64,000 nucleotides of DNA from Ryuthela nishihirai (taxonomy: Eukaryota; Arthropoda; Arachnida; Araneae; Heptathelidae), in contig JAWZYU010000034.1 of NCBI GenBank assembly GCA_038380435.1, positions 37,634,901 through 37,698,900 on the forward strand, written 5' to 3'. Positions 53,869-63,894 of the stretch are shown here, piece after piece. The notes under the pieces are model-generated. The model did not search any database. It saw nothing but the letters and a program-made list of their open reading frames with translations, and had not been told where the DNA came from. Each line of letters starts with the position of its first letter. Within the stretch, counting starts at the first letter, position 1. The position numbers were made by a program, and so were the translations under genes.

Positions 53869-54174
53869 GCCGGATATAGGGGGGGGGGCAGAACAATCGG
53901 GTTATGCCATCCTCCCTTTCAGAATACATGTAAGTAATACAGTAAGGATAATAGAAGCAAAAATTATTAAATTTATTTATATTTCATGCAGTTTTCAAGA
54001 AATGTTTTTAAAGACCTGTAAAACTGCGGGTTTGGGGATGTTAGCAGTATTGCAGATCCAGTCTCTTGACACCCCCCCCCCCCCAACACACCTTTAGTTT
54101 TTTTTCTATGGTGGAATTGTTTTGGGTCTGAGCGACCCTTTTTTTTTTAACAGTATTCTTACTGTACGAGTACT

Positions 54175-54206
54175 CAGTAACAGTAAGAGTACTCTTACTG
54201 TTACTG
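54175..54206. repeat. 32-bp perfect palindrome
   Basis: CAGTAACAGTAAGAGT followed directly by its reverse complement. Confidence 0.85.
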
Positions 54207-54248
54207 ATTACGAGCCTGGCGCGCTACCGGATGAGCCACCCCCGCCCC
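54203..54248 (-). mobile_element. SINE1 head fragment
   Basis: GATTACGAGCCTGGCGCGCT to CCACCCCCGCCCC; an 18-bp direct repeat AACGAATTCGTAGAGTAT follows twice (about 54251 and 54281). Confidence 0.8.
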
Positions 54249-54299
54249 AAAACGAATTCGTAGAGTATGAGTTTAGTTAAACGAATTCGTAGAGTATTG

Positions 54300-54420
54300 T
54301 TAAATGGCAAAGTAACAAGGATCCCAGGGGCTCAGAGAAAGTTGGAAGAAAATGATTCACTGGCCAACTCTTAAGAGACAGTGTTTTCTTTCACGTACAA
54401 AGGTCATGGTTCTCCTGCTC
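54300..54420 (-). mobile_element. SINE1 tail, decayed
   Basis: AAATGGCAAAGTAACAAGGA to TTTCACGTACAAAGGTCATG. Confidence 0.6.
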
Positions 54421-55050
54421 CCGGCCAGGCTCTTATTCGGTAGTTCCCAGGTTCGAGTCCCAGCTGAGTCAGCGTTTAGATTTTGCTCCGCAAAACTCCC
54501 CGTGCCGCCCACGGTCAATAGGGGACACTGATGGGCTTGGAAAAGCGCCGTCCGTCGGATGGGACGTTAAGCCGTGTCCCCGTGTGCGGGAGAGCCATAC
54601 CCTGTGCACGTTAAAGAACACGCTGGATGGCCTTGACGGGAGGCTATCATCTGTCTCTCAACAGCTGTTCCAGTGGGTCCCCTCCCCCAACCTTCTCTGA
54701 GCCTTCGGGGTCCTTGTGACCTGGTCATTTAGCCCATGGTCTGCAAAAAAGTGCCGCTCACAGGTGAACCAACCAACCACAAAACTCCCCTCCATGGCCT
54801 CCGTCAGTAGGATACACCGAAGGGCTTGGAAAAGCCACCGTCCATCGGAAATGGACGTTAAGCCGTGGCCCCGTGCATGTTAAAGAACACGTTGGATGGC
54901 GTTGACGGGAAGCGACCATCTGTCTCCCAACAGCTAGTTATTGGATCCTCTTCCCCCAACCTTTTCTGGGCCTTCTAGGGTCCTTATGACCTGGTCGTTT
55001 AGCCCATTGTGTTCAAAAGCGTGCCCCTCAGGGTTAAAACAATCCATCCC
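54420..55050 (+). mobile_element. SINE1 with a diverged second body
   Basis: Head begins mid-way at GGCCAGGCTCTTATTCGG. First end near 54776 (GGTGAACCAACCAACC), second body to GGGTTAAAACAATCC. Confidence 0.85.
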
Positions 55051-55134
55051 TCCACTCTAACGATCTTGTTAATAATGTTGCAAATACTTTTGTTGCTATA
55101 TACTGCATATATGCCGACATTGAGGTTTTAAATC

Positions 55135-55340
55135 CCCCAAAAGTTCATCACAGCGCCCTCAGATATTTCGCATCCTTGCGCAGGTTCAATCCGGAACCAC
55201 CCCAGCTCGAAACTCCATTTCTTAACCCTACGTAGACAGAGCTGTGTGGGACCATCACACCAATTTGGGACCGATCAGTCCAATACTTCGGGAATTTCGG
55301 GGAACCGAAACTTTCGCCACCGGTGACGTCAGCTGTTACG
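55135..55340 (+). repeat. Dispersed repeat, copy 2
   Basis: ACAGCGCCCTCAGATATTTC, CAATTTGGGACCGATCAGTC and GTGACGTCA parallel 36180-36375. Confidence 0.6.
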
Positions 55341-55381
55341 AATTCGTCTGCTATTTCTGAATCGAGGCCCGAGCGATTCTG

Positions 55382-55752
55382 GGTTGGGTTGTTTTACCTT
55401 TGAGCTGCACTTTTTTCGCACAGAATGGGCTAAATGGCCAGGTCACAAGGACCCCGAGGCTCGAAGAAAATTGGAGGAGGGACCAACTGGAACAGCTGTT
55501 GAGAGACATATGGTAGCCTCCCGTCAAGGCCATGCAGCGTGTTCTTTAACGTGCACAGGGTATGACTCTCCCGCACACGGGGCCACGGCTTAACATCCCA
55601 TACGACGGACGGTGGTCTTTACAAGCCCATCGGTGTCCCCTACTGACCGTGGACTGGACGGGGAGTTTCGCGGAAATAAGTCTGAACGCTGACCCAGCTG
55701 GGACTCGAACCTGGAAACTACAGATTACGAGCCTGGCACGCTACCGACTATT
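55382..55752 (-). mobile_element. SINE1, A box lost
   Basis: GTTGGGTTGTTTTACCTTTG to CCTGGCACGCTACCGACTA. Confidence 0.9.
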
Positions 55753-55849
55753 GGATCCCCTTTCCCCAATCTTTTCTGACCAAAAAAAATTTTCCAATAA
55801 ATAGGATGGCATCTTTTATATAGAATTTTATTGGATCCTATTTATTGGA

Positions 55850-57090
55850 GGCCGTCCCGTGGTCGAGTGGTTAGCATGCTGGGCAGCTGATCTAAGGGAC
55901 CTGGGTCCTGTTAGCACGCTGTGCTGCTGATCTAAGGGACCTGGGTTCGGTTAGCATGCTGGGCAGCTGATCTAAGGGACCTGGGTTCTGTTAGCATGCT
56001 GTGCTGCTGATCTAAGGGACCTGGGTTCGGTTAGCATGCTGGGCAGCTGATCTAAGGGACTGGGTTCGGTTAGCACGCTGGGCAGCTGATCTAAGGGACC
56101 TGGGTTCGGTTAGCACCCTGGGCAGCTGATCTAAGGGATCTGGGTTCGGTTATCACCCTGGGCAGTTGATCTAAGGGACCTGGGTTCGGTAGCACCCTGG
56201 GCAGCTGATCTAAGGGACCTGGGTTCGGTTAGCAAGCTGGGCTGCTGATCTAAGGGACCTGGGTTCGGTTAGCACGCTGGGCAGCTGATCTAAGGGACCT
56301 GGGTTCTGTTAGCATGCTGTGCTGCTGATCTAAGGGACCTGGGTTTGGTTATCACCCTGGGCAGCTGATCTAAGGGACCTGGGTTCGGTAGCACCCTGGG
56401 CAGCTGATCTAAGGGACCTGGGTTCGGTTAGCACGCTGGGCAGCTGATCTAAGGGACCTGGGTTCGGTTAGCACCCTGGGCTGCTGATCTAAGGGACCTG
56501 GGTTCGGTTAGCACGCTGGGCTGCTGATCTAAAAGACCTGGGTTCGGTTAGCACCCTGGGCAGCTGATCTAAGGGACCTGGGTTCGGTTAGCACCCTGGG
56601 CAGCTGATCTAAGGGACGTGGGTTCGGTAGCACCCTGGGCTGCTGATCTAAGGGACCTGGGTTCTGTTAGCACGCTGGGCAGCTGATCTAAGGGACCTGG
56701 GTTCGGTTAGCACGCTGGGCTGCTGATCTAAGGGACCTGGGTTCGGTTATCACCCTGGGCTGCTGATCTAAAAGACCTGGGTTCGGTTAGCACCCTGGGC
56801 AGCTGATCTAAGGGACCTGGGTTCGGTTAGCACCCTGGGCTGCTGATCTAAGGGACCTGGGTTCGGTTAGCACCCTGGGAAGCTGATCTAAGGGACGTGG
56901 GTTCGGTAGCACCCTGGGCTGCTGATCTAAGGGACCTGGGTTCGAGCCACGGGTAAGGCATCGATGCGTGTTGTTTTTCTGCTGAAATCCTGTCATCCTC
57001 TCAGACCTTCTACTGTGGCATAATAAACTGACAGGCTCCTGTCAGACCTCTTTGGCAAGCAGCTGCTTGAGGGGTATTTATTTACTTTTT
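55850..57090 (+). mobile_element. SINE2 containing a 27-copy internal minisatellite
   Basis: TATTTATTGGA at 55839-55849 and 57091-57101 is the target duplication. The head starts CCCGTGGTCGAGTGGTTAGC, the array fills 55871-56941, then GAGCCACGGGTAAGGCATCG and the normal SINE2 body and tail follow. Confidence 0.93.
55871..56941 (+). repeat. 40-bp minisatellite, 27 copies, from SINE2 head
   Basis: The unit runs TTAGCACGCTGGGCAGCTGA + TCTAAGGGACCTGGGTTCGG, i.e. the segment between the A and B boxes plus the start of the B box. Variants GGGCAG/GGGCTG/GTGCTG and CACGCTG/CACCCTG/CATGCTG are mixed; some units are 39 bp. Confidence 0.95.
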
Positions 57091-57101
57091 TATTTATTGG
57101 A

Positions 57102-57954
57102 TAGGATGGGGTCCTTTTCCAATAAATAGGATCCAATAAAAAAGATTGGGGGAAGTTTTCTGTTCAACCAAGATTGATTTTGATTCTTCCCCCAAGATTG
57201 GGGGAAGTTTCAAAACTGAGCCACCCCCGAGCGATTCTGGTTAATTCTACTAGAAAGGAATGAAGAATAATGAGATATTTTTTAAGCGTCAGTAGATTCA
57301 ACATGAGAGCTTATATTACTTAAAGGGATACCTTAGTTCCTGCAACTGCAGTAATCATTCATGAAAGATTCATAAAATTGGTCCATGAAAACATTCCGTG
57401 CCTTGAAGTTTTTATCTAATATAATATCAACTGTCAATATTTATGTTGGTAGCTATTAGATATGGAAGACATGGACAGTTAAAAATATATCTTACTATTT
57501 GCATTAAGCAATATTTTTCATTGTATATTTTAAAGTATATATAGATATATTATTTTATTATATATATTATTATATATATTGCTTCGCTCCTGGATTATTT
57601 TAGTAAACTTGATTAGCTACTATTTTACTTAAATTTCCCCATTAGCCTTAGGCGAGATCGAGTGAAACCCCCGGTTAGCCTTTGGCAGGAAGGTTAGTTA
57701 GGTCTAGCTAATTTTATACCTTAAACTGATAGGTTTTCAGTTACGGCTTTTCAGATTAAATTTCACAATTCAGTTCTAATAAAGCTTAGACACCTTTGGA
57801 TATTCAATACATCCTTCAATTAGTATACGTACAAGCCAGTAGCCGTCCTAGAGTTGGCCGTTATTGGTTCGGAAATATACATATAATTTCTACTCTCCAA
57901 GTAAGCTGAAAATCCTCCGTTGAGGTATTCTAATTTATGTTTAATATTTCCTTC
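57102..57954. other. Foldback remnant, AT microsatellite and possible retroelement leader
   Basis: 57102-57200 carries AATAAATAGGATCCAATAAA and GATTGGGGGAAG, inverse to 55770-55849, so SINE2 broke a foldback. A TA-rich run sits at about 57535-57582. After 57590 the DNA may be the leader of the Gag-like fragment. Confidence 0.45.
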
Positions 57955-57965
57955 CTGTCGTTACT

Positions 57966-58532
57966 GGGGCGGGGGTGGCTCAGTCGGTAGCGCGCCAGGC
58001 TCGTAATCTGTAGTTCACAGGTTCGAGTCCCAGCTGGGTCAGCGTTGAGATTTATCTCCGCAAAATTTCCCCGCCCTGCCCACGGTCAGTACGGGACACC
58101 GATGGGCTTGGAAAGACCGTCGTCCGTCGGATGGGACGTTAAGCTGTGGCCCCGTGTGCGGGAGAGCCAAACCCTGTGCACGTTAAAGAACACGCTGGAT
58201 GGCCTCGACGGGAGGCTACCATCTGTCTCCCAACAGCTGTTCCAGTGGGTCCCCTCCCCCAACCTTCTCTGAGCCTTCGGGGTCCACGTGACCTGGCCAT
58301 TTAGCCCATGGTATGCAAAAAAAGTGCCGCTCAGAGGTAAAACAACCCAACCCTATGCACGTTAAAGAACACGCTGGAGGTTTTGACGGGAGGCTACCAT
58401 CTGTCTCCCAACAGCGGTTCCAGTGGGTCCCCTCCCCCAACCTTCTCTGAGCCTTCGGGGGGTCCACGTGACCTGGCCATTTAGCCCATGGTATGCAAAA
58501 AAAGTGCCGCTCAGAGGTAAAACAACCCAACC
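57966..58532 (+). mobile_element. SINE1 with one extra tail, 11-bp duplication around both
   Basis: CTGTCGTTACT at 57955-57965 and 58533-58543 flanks a full unit plus a second 186-bp tail. Confidence 0.96.
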
Positions 58533-58543
58533 CTGTCGTTACT

Positions 58544-58899
58544 GGAATTCTTATTACTAGTTTATCGCTATTCTTTCTGTTTTTTAGTTTTATTCTTATT
58601 AAATTTGTATCTTTTACATATTTAATTCGTTTATTTTATTCTCAGTTTTCTAATTCTAGTTGTTTTTGATTGATTTCTGGTACTTTACAGAAATTAATTT
58701 TTTTCAAATCCGGATTGAACCGGTTTTTTTCCGTTACTAAAACTGTCTAGGTCGATTTTTTCAAATCTTGAAAGTTAGAATAATTCATTTAATATTTATA
58801 TGATTCTAGTCTGTTTACTTGCTTAGTATCTTATTATCATCGTTTTTCACCTTTATTATCTGTTTTGTGTATTTAAAACTTCACTTTAATTGATACAAT
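58544..58899. other. T-rich DNA before Gag-like frame
   Basis: No exon; possibly a retroelement 5' leader. Confidence 0.35.
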
Positions 58900-59307
58900 A
58901 TGTCTAGTTCTGACATTATTGATTTCTCTGTCGCGGGCCGCTCAGAGAGCTGTTCCGGAAATAATCTTCCAGACCGCACAGAGACTTCTGATTTTCAAGT
59001 CAATGTTGAAACCAGCTATAATGCACAAATTTCCTCGTTCTTCTCCTACAAAAACCTCCTTTTGAAGTAAATTCTAACCTGACTGATTTACCTTCTATGA
59101 CGGACATTCCTGGCTTGTTGCCGGAAGTTCGCAACAGCTTTAAGGATGCAATTCTTCAGAAGTTTTATCTCGAGAAGGACATAAACGAGCATGCCGGCTC
59201 GGAACAATGTTCTAACCACACCATTGATTTGGAGGTTGTCCAAGGCAGATCTTCAGATCATGTGCACGGAATGAATACTTATTCAAAATCCGTTGCCCCC
59301 GAAGTTG
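58900..59307 (+). pseudogene. Gag-like or ORF1-like retroelement fragment
   Basis: ATG at 58900 opens MSSSDIIDFSVAGRSESCSG for 56 codons to a stop. A second frame continues FEVNSNLTDLPSMTDIPGLL and LPEVRNSFKDAILQKFYLEK until a SINE1 interrupts it. The acidic, Ser-rich opening followed by a helical segment resembles the start of retrotransposon Gag/ORF1 proteins. No zinc knuckle or polymerase is present and I cannot name the family. Confidence 0.45.
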
Positions 59308-59658
59308 CTGGGGTGGCTCAGTCGGTAGCGCGCCAGGCTCGTAATCTGTAGTTCCCAGGTTCGAGTCCCAGCTGGGTCAGCGTTGAGATTTATCTCCGAA
59401 AAATTCCCCGCCCTGCCACGGTCAGTTGGCGACACCGATGGGCTCGGATGGGACGTTAAGTCGTAGCTACCTGTGTGGGAGAGCCATACCCTGTGTAGGT
59501 TAAAGAACACGCTGGATGGCCTTGACGGGAGGCTACCATCTGTCTCCCAACAGCTGTTCCAGTGGGTCCCCTCCCCCAACCTTCTCTGAGCCTTCGGGGT
59601 CCATGTGACCTGGCCATTTAGCCCATGGTGTGCTAAAAAGTGCCGCTCAGAGGTAAAA
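59308..59658 (+). mobile_element. SINE1, full length, small deletion
   Basis: GGGGTGGCTCAGTCGGTAGC to CAGAGGTAAAAAATCGG. Confidence 0.9.
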
Positions 59659-59671
59659 AATCGGAGGCAAA

Positions 59672-59838
59672 CAAACGTCCCATTCGGCGTCCTTTCCAAG
59701 CCCATTGGTGTCCCCTTCTGACCGTGGGCAGGGCGACGAGTTCTAGTGATTAATCTCAACGCTGACTCAGGTGGGACTCGAACCTGGGAACTACAGATTA
59801 CAAGCCTGGCGCTCCACAGACTGAGAACCCGAACCCAA
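59672..59838 (-). mobile_element. SINE1 head fragment
   Basis: AACGTCCCATTCGGCGTCC to GACTGAGAACCCGAACCC. Confidence 0.75.
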
Positions 59839-59947
59839 GGCTTTACTGCACATGGGACCACAGTGTAGGGTCCATTCAAAGGACAGTGGCCCTTCTAAGC
59901 CCACCGATGCCCCCTTTCTCACCAAGGGTTGGGTTGGTTGTATTGGG

Positions 59948-60138
59948 TTGTTTTACCTCTGAGCGGCCTTTTTTGCACACCATGGGCTAAATGGCCAGGC
60001 CACATGGACTCCGAACGCTCAGAGAAGGTTGGGGGAGGGGACCCACTGGAACAGCTGTTAGGAGACAGATGGTAGCCTCCCGTCAAGGCCATCAAGGGTG
60101 TTTTTTAACATGCACGGGGTATGGCTCTCCCGCACGCG
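59948..60138 (-). mobile_element. SINE1, tail half of an interrupted copy
   Basis: GGTTGTTTTACCTCTGAGCG to TCTCCCGCACGCGG; resumes at 60514. Confidence 0.88.
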
Positions 60139-60513
60139 GGTGGCTCAGTCGTTAGCGCGCTAGGCACGTAATCTGTAGTTCCCAGGTTCGAGTCCCTTCT
60201 GGGTCAGCGTTCAGATTTATCTCCGCAAAACTCCCCGCCCTGCCCACGGTCAGTAGGGGATACCGACGGGCTTGGAAAGGCTGACGTCCGTCGAATGGGA
60301 CGTTAAGCCGTGGGCCCGTGTGGGGGAGAGCCATACCCTGTGCACGTTAAAGAACACGCTGGATAACCTTGACGGGAGGTTACCATCTGTCTCCAAATAG
60401 CTGTTCCGGTGAGTCCCCTCCCCCAACCTTCTCTGAGTCTTCGGGGTCCTTGTGACCTGGCCATTTAGCCCAAGGTGTGAAAAAAAGTGCCGCTCAGAGG
60501 TAAAACAACCCAA
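60139..60513 (+). mobile_element. SINE1 nested in an opposite-orientation SINE1
   Basis: TCCCGCACGCGG (60127-60138) and TCCCGCACACGG (about 60514-60525) form the target duplication. Confidence 0.92.
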
Positions 60514-60708
60514 ATCCCGCACACGGAGCCACGGCTTAACGTCCCATATGACGGATGGCGGCCTTTCCAAGCCCATCGGTGTTCCCCATTGACCGTGGGC
60601 AGGGCGAGGAATTTTGCGGAGATAAGTCTGAACGTTAACCCAGCAGGGACTCGAACTTGGGAACTGCAGATTACGAGCCTGGCGCGTTACCGACTGAACC
60701 ACCCCAGC
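60514..60708 (-). mobile_element. SINE1, head half of the interrupted copy
   Basis: AGCCACGGCTTAACGTCCC to GAACCACCCCAGCCC. Confidence 0.88.
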
Positions 60709-60908
60709 CCTAACAAGAGCTGAACAGGGTTTTGGGAGAAAATCTCTAATAAGGAATAGTGGCTATAACTCGAATCTGAGAACTGCACATTACGAGTCTG
60801 ACACTGAGCAATCTTCTCTCACACCAAATATGTTTGGATCATACTTTCATCAACTTGTATTCAGATTTCTGTCAGGGTAGTGTACTTCCCAAAAGACCTT
60901 TCACTTAC

Positions 60909-60977
60909 CTTTACCTGTGCGGTGAGCTGGACGAGAGTTTTGATAACCGTCTCCCAAAGCGAATCTGTTGGCACTGT
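60909..60977 (-). other. GRP-B 5' UTR exon (predicted)
   Basis: From initiator-like ACAGTG to donor GTAAAG|GTAAGT; an alternative donor lies 6 nt earlier (CACAG|GTAAAG). Linking it to the coding exon at 52189 requires an 8.7-kb intron and rests on promoter similarity to GRP-A. Confidence 0.45.
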
Positions 60978-61057
60978 TCTAAAACTCTCGTCTGCTCCAC
61001 TTTAAATATCTCCCTCTTCTTCGCAAGCGAAAGTTTTTCCTCTTCACTTTCGCTTGC
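60972..61057 (-). promoter_or_regulatory. GRP-B candidate core promoter with inverted repeat
   Basis: TATTTAAA at 61001-61008, ACAGTG at 60977-60972 (31 bp downstream), and a perfect 12-bp inverted repeat GCAAGCGAAAGT / ACTTTCGCTTGC (61023-61034, 61046-61057) just upstream of the TATA box. Confidence 0.55.
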
Positions 61058-61667
61058 TTGTTCCCGCCCTGGCTGCCCAATCAACGCGTGCGGATCTCTC
61101 GCATTTCCGGCACTCGCCCTACTTCCTGCTGTGCGCTCGCGGCCACGGGTTTCTGGTCCTCGCGTTCTTTCGATGTGCGAGCCGAGAATGCGAAAGGTGT
61201 GTGGAAATAAGAATACGGCCAGACAGAAAATCGTCTTGGCGATATAGACGTTTGTAAAGATTTTGGACCCTTTTAAGACTCCAGAAGGTTTAGATATGTT
61301 TCCAACGCTGGACTGCTCAACTAGATTTTTAGGTGGTCATCGTTTAGATTTAGGTTTTTGCGAGCTTTGAAGCACGAAACGTGCGGAAATAACTTTCGAT
61401 TTCTTCGCTGGAAGCACAACACGACTCGGAAGAGGAAATGGTTCTTTTATCTTCAGGTGTTGGTTTGGAAACTGATATTAAAAATTATCGCTTCTATTTT
61501 TTATCTCAGGATTGTTTTAGGAATTAAGAATTAATGTGCGTGTTATTTGGCTGTGACCTAGACTTTTTTTTTAAATGTTCTAATTGCAAATAGATATTTT
61601 GTTCTTATCTGCTGTTATTTCCCTACATCACTTCCTAGCGATAAGGTCTTGCGAAATTTCAGGAAGT
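61058..61667. other. Low-copy, partly CpG-containing DNA upstream of GRP-B
   Basis: 61060-61260 is GC-rich for this window; the rest is AT-rich. No exon assigned. Confidence 0.4.
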
Positions 61668-61679
61668 CAAGGGGAGTGT

Positions 61680-62060
61680 GGGGTGGGGGTGGCTCAGTCG
61701 GTAGCGCGCCAGGCTCGTAATCTGTAGCTTCCAGGTTCGAGTCCCAGCTGGGTCAGCGTTGGGATTTATCTCCGCAAAAATTCCCCGTCCTGCCCCTGGT
61801 CACAAGAGGACACCCATGGGTTTGGAAAGGCCTACGTCCGTCGGATAGGACGTTAAGCCGTGGCCCCGTGTGCGGGAGAGCCATATCCTATACACGTTAA
61901 AGAACACGCTGGATGGCCTTGACGGGAGGCTACCATCTGTCTCCCAGCAGCTGTTCCAGTGGGTCCCCTCCCCCAACCTTCTCTGAGCCTTCGGGATCCA
62001 TGTGACCTGGCCATTTAGCCCATGGTGAGCAAAACAGTGCCGCTCAGAGGTAAAACAACC
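61680..62060 (+). mobile_element. SINE1, 12-bp duplication
   Basis: CAAGGGGAGTGT at 61668-61679 and CAAGGGGAATGT at 62061-62072. Confidence 0.95.
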
Positions 62061-62143
62061 CAAGGGGAATGTTAACAAGAATATATGAATATTTTTTTCA
62101 GGTTATAGGGGGAGAGGGCCAAAAGTAAAAGCAATCCACTGAG

Positions 62144-63452
62144 TTGGGTTGTTTTACCACTGAGCAGCACTTTTTTGCACACAATGGGTTAAATGGCAAG
62201 GTCCAGGGGAGTAGCGAAGGAGTATGGTTGGGGGGGGGGGGGAAATTCGAAAATTTTCCAACTCAAAAATCAAATTTTGCCAACTGAGAAAAATAATGTC
62301 TCTGTCAGGTTCGTACCTGGATTTTCGCTCCGTGTGTGTGTGGGGTTGAGACAATTTTCACAACTCTCCTGCATTTTGCCGTTTGACTTCCAATTTTCCC
62401 AACTAGCTGTAATTTCACAGAAATAATCCCAATATTTACATCTCGCTTGAATTGTAGCAAAGTGTGAATTTTCACAAGGTCGCTTGATTTGGCCAACTCT
62501 CCTTAATTTCACAAAACCAATCCCAATCTTTACATCTCTCCTAAATTTGCTAAGTCACTTCAAAATTTTCAGACTGCCCAAGATTTTTCCAAGTTTTCTC
62601 GATTTTGTCAACTCTCCTTAATTTGCCAACTCGCCAAACAAAAAAAATCCCAATTTTTACTTCTCACCTGATTTTTGCAAAGTCACTCTGAACTTGGCCA
62701 ACTCCCCCAAGATTTGCCAACTCTCCTAGATATTGCGAAGTTGCCTCGATTTTGCCAGCACGCCATAATTTTACAGAAAAAAGATTGCATTTTTTACATC
62801 TCACCGGAATTTTGTGAACTCCCCACAATTTTCCCAAGTCACTCCGAATTTTGCCAACTGTCCCTAGATTTTGCCAATTTGTCCCGATTTTGTCAACTCA
62901 CCTGCATTTTACTAAGTGGATTCGAATTTTGACAACTGCTCTGGATTTTGCCTCTCTCCATTTTCCAAACTGCCCTAGATTTGCCAAGTTGCCTCGATTT
63001 TCACAACTGCCCTTAATTTTACAAAAAAAAAATACAAATTTTCACAACTCACCTAGATTTTACGAAGTCGCTTCGAATTTTTCTAACTCTGAGTTACTTT
63101 GGGGGGGAAACTCCCCCCATAGCTACGCCCCTGGCCAAGTCACTAAGAACCCGAAGGTTGAGAGAGGGGACCCACTGGAACAGCTGTTGGGAGACAGATG
63201 GTAAACTCCCGTCAAGGCCATCTAGCGTGTTCTTTAACGTGCACAGGGTATGGCTCTCACGCACACGAATCATGGCTTAACGTCCCATCCGACGGACGGT
63301 GGCCTTTCCAAGCCCATCGGTGTCCACCACAGACTGTGGGCAGGGCGGGGAGTTTTGCGGAGATAAATTTCAAACTCTGGCCGAGCTAGGACTCGAACCT
63401 GGGAACTGCAGATTACGAGCCTGGCGCGGTACCGACTGAACCACCCCTGCCC
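62144..63452 (-). mobile_element. SINE1 interrupted by a hAT-type element
   Basis: AATCCACTGAG at 62133-62143 and 63453-63463 flanks the whole structure; SINE1 sequence is 62144-62203 and 63134-63452. Confidence 0.93.
62204..63133. mobile_element. 930-bp hAT-type non-autonomous element with internal repeats
   Basis: CAGGGGAGTAGCGAAGG at the left and, inverted, CAGGGGCGTAGCTATGGGG at the right. 8-bp flanks GCAAGGTC and GCCAAGTC match the disrupted SINE1 site. The inside is a diverged tandem of words such as TTTGCCAACTCTCC, AAGTTGCCTCGATTTTG and CCCAATTTTTACATCTCACC, with no transposase. Confidence 0.8.
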
Positions 63453-63463
63453 AATCCACTGAG

Positions 63464-63894
63464 TTTCACCATGTCGGTTTAAAGGAGGTGTCGGAAGCAA
63501 CATTACATTTAGTAAATCACTCAAGTATTTTTCTTCCTCTCATTACAAAAAAAAAATTATTTTACTTTTATTATTGTTGAGGGTGATTTGCTCGAGCATA
63601 ACATTTTTTTCGATCTATTAAGCAACTTGGTACTGATTGAGGAAGGAGGAGTTCATTTCTAAACTGAGTTCATTTCTAAATTTGGTTAGCGGCCACAAAA
63701 TTCTTAATCCGACCCTTTCGAGGATTTTAAATATACTTCATGAAAAATGAAGCTTTCTGTGTTCAAAAATGGAATAATCCTCTTTCAAATATGGGAACAC
63801 CTGAGTCAAAACTAGAGCATTCTACATTGAAAAATGAAACATTTGACCTTCAATATTTAAACGTCATAATGGGAAATGTTTAAACATCATACAG
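63464..63894. other. AT-rich DNA, nothing recognised
   Basis: No exon or repeat end seen. Confidence 0.4.

Noticed and set aside
2240..57090. CRISPR-like array (regular 40-bp units at 55.9-56.9 kb)
   Set aside because: Units are contiguous with no unique spacers, derive from the SINE2 head, and the genome is eukaryotic.
60834..61247. 137-codon plus-strand open frame
   Set aside because: It overlaps the proposed GRP-B promoter and UTR exon on the other strand and shows no domain or splice support.
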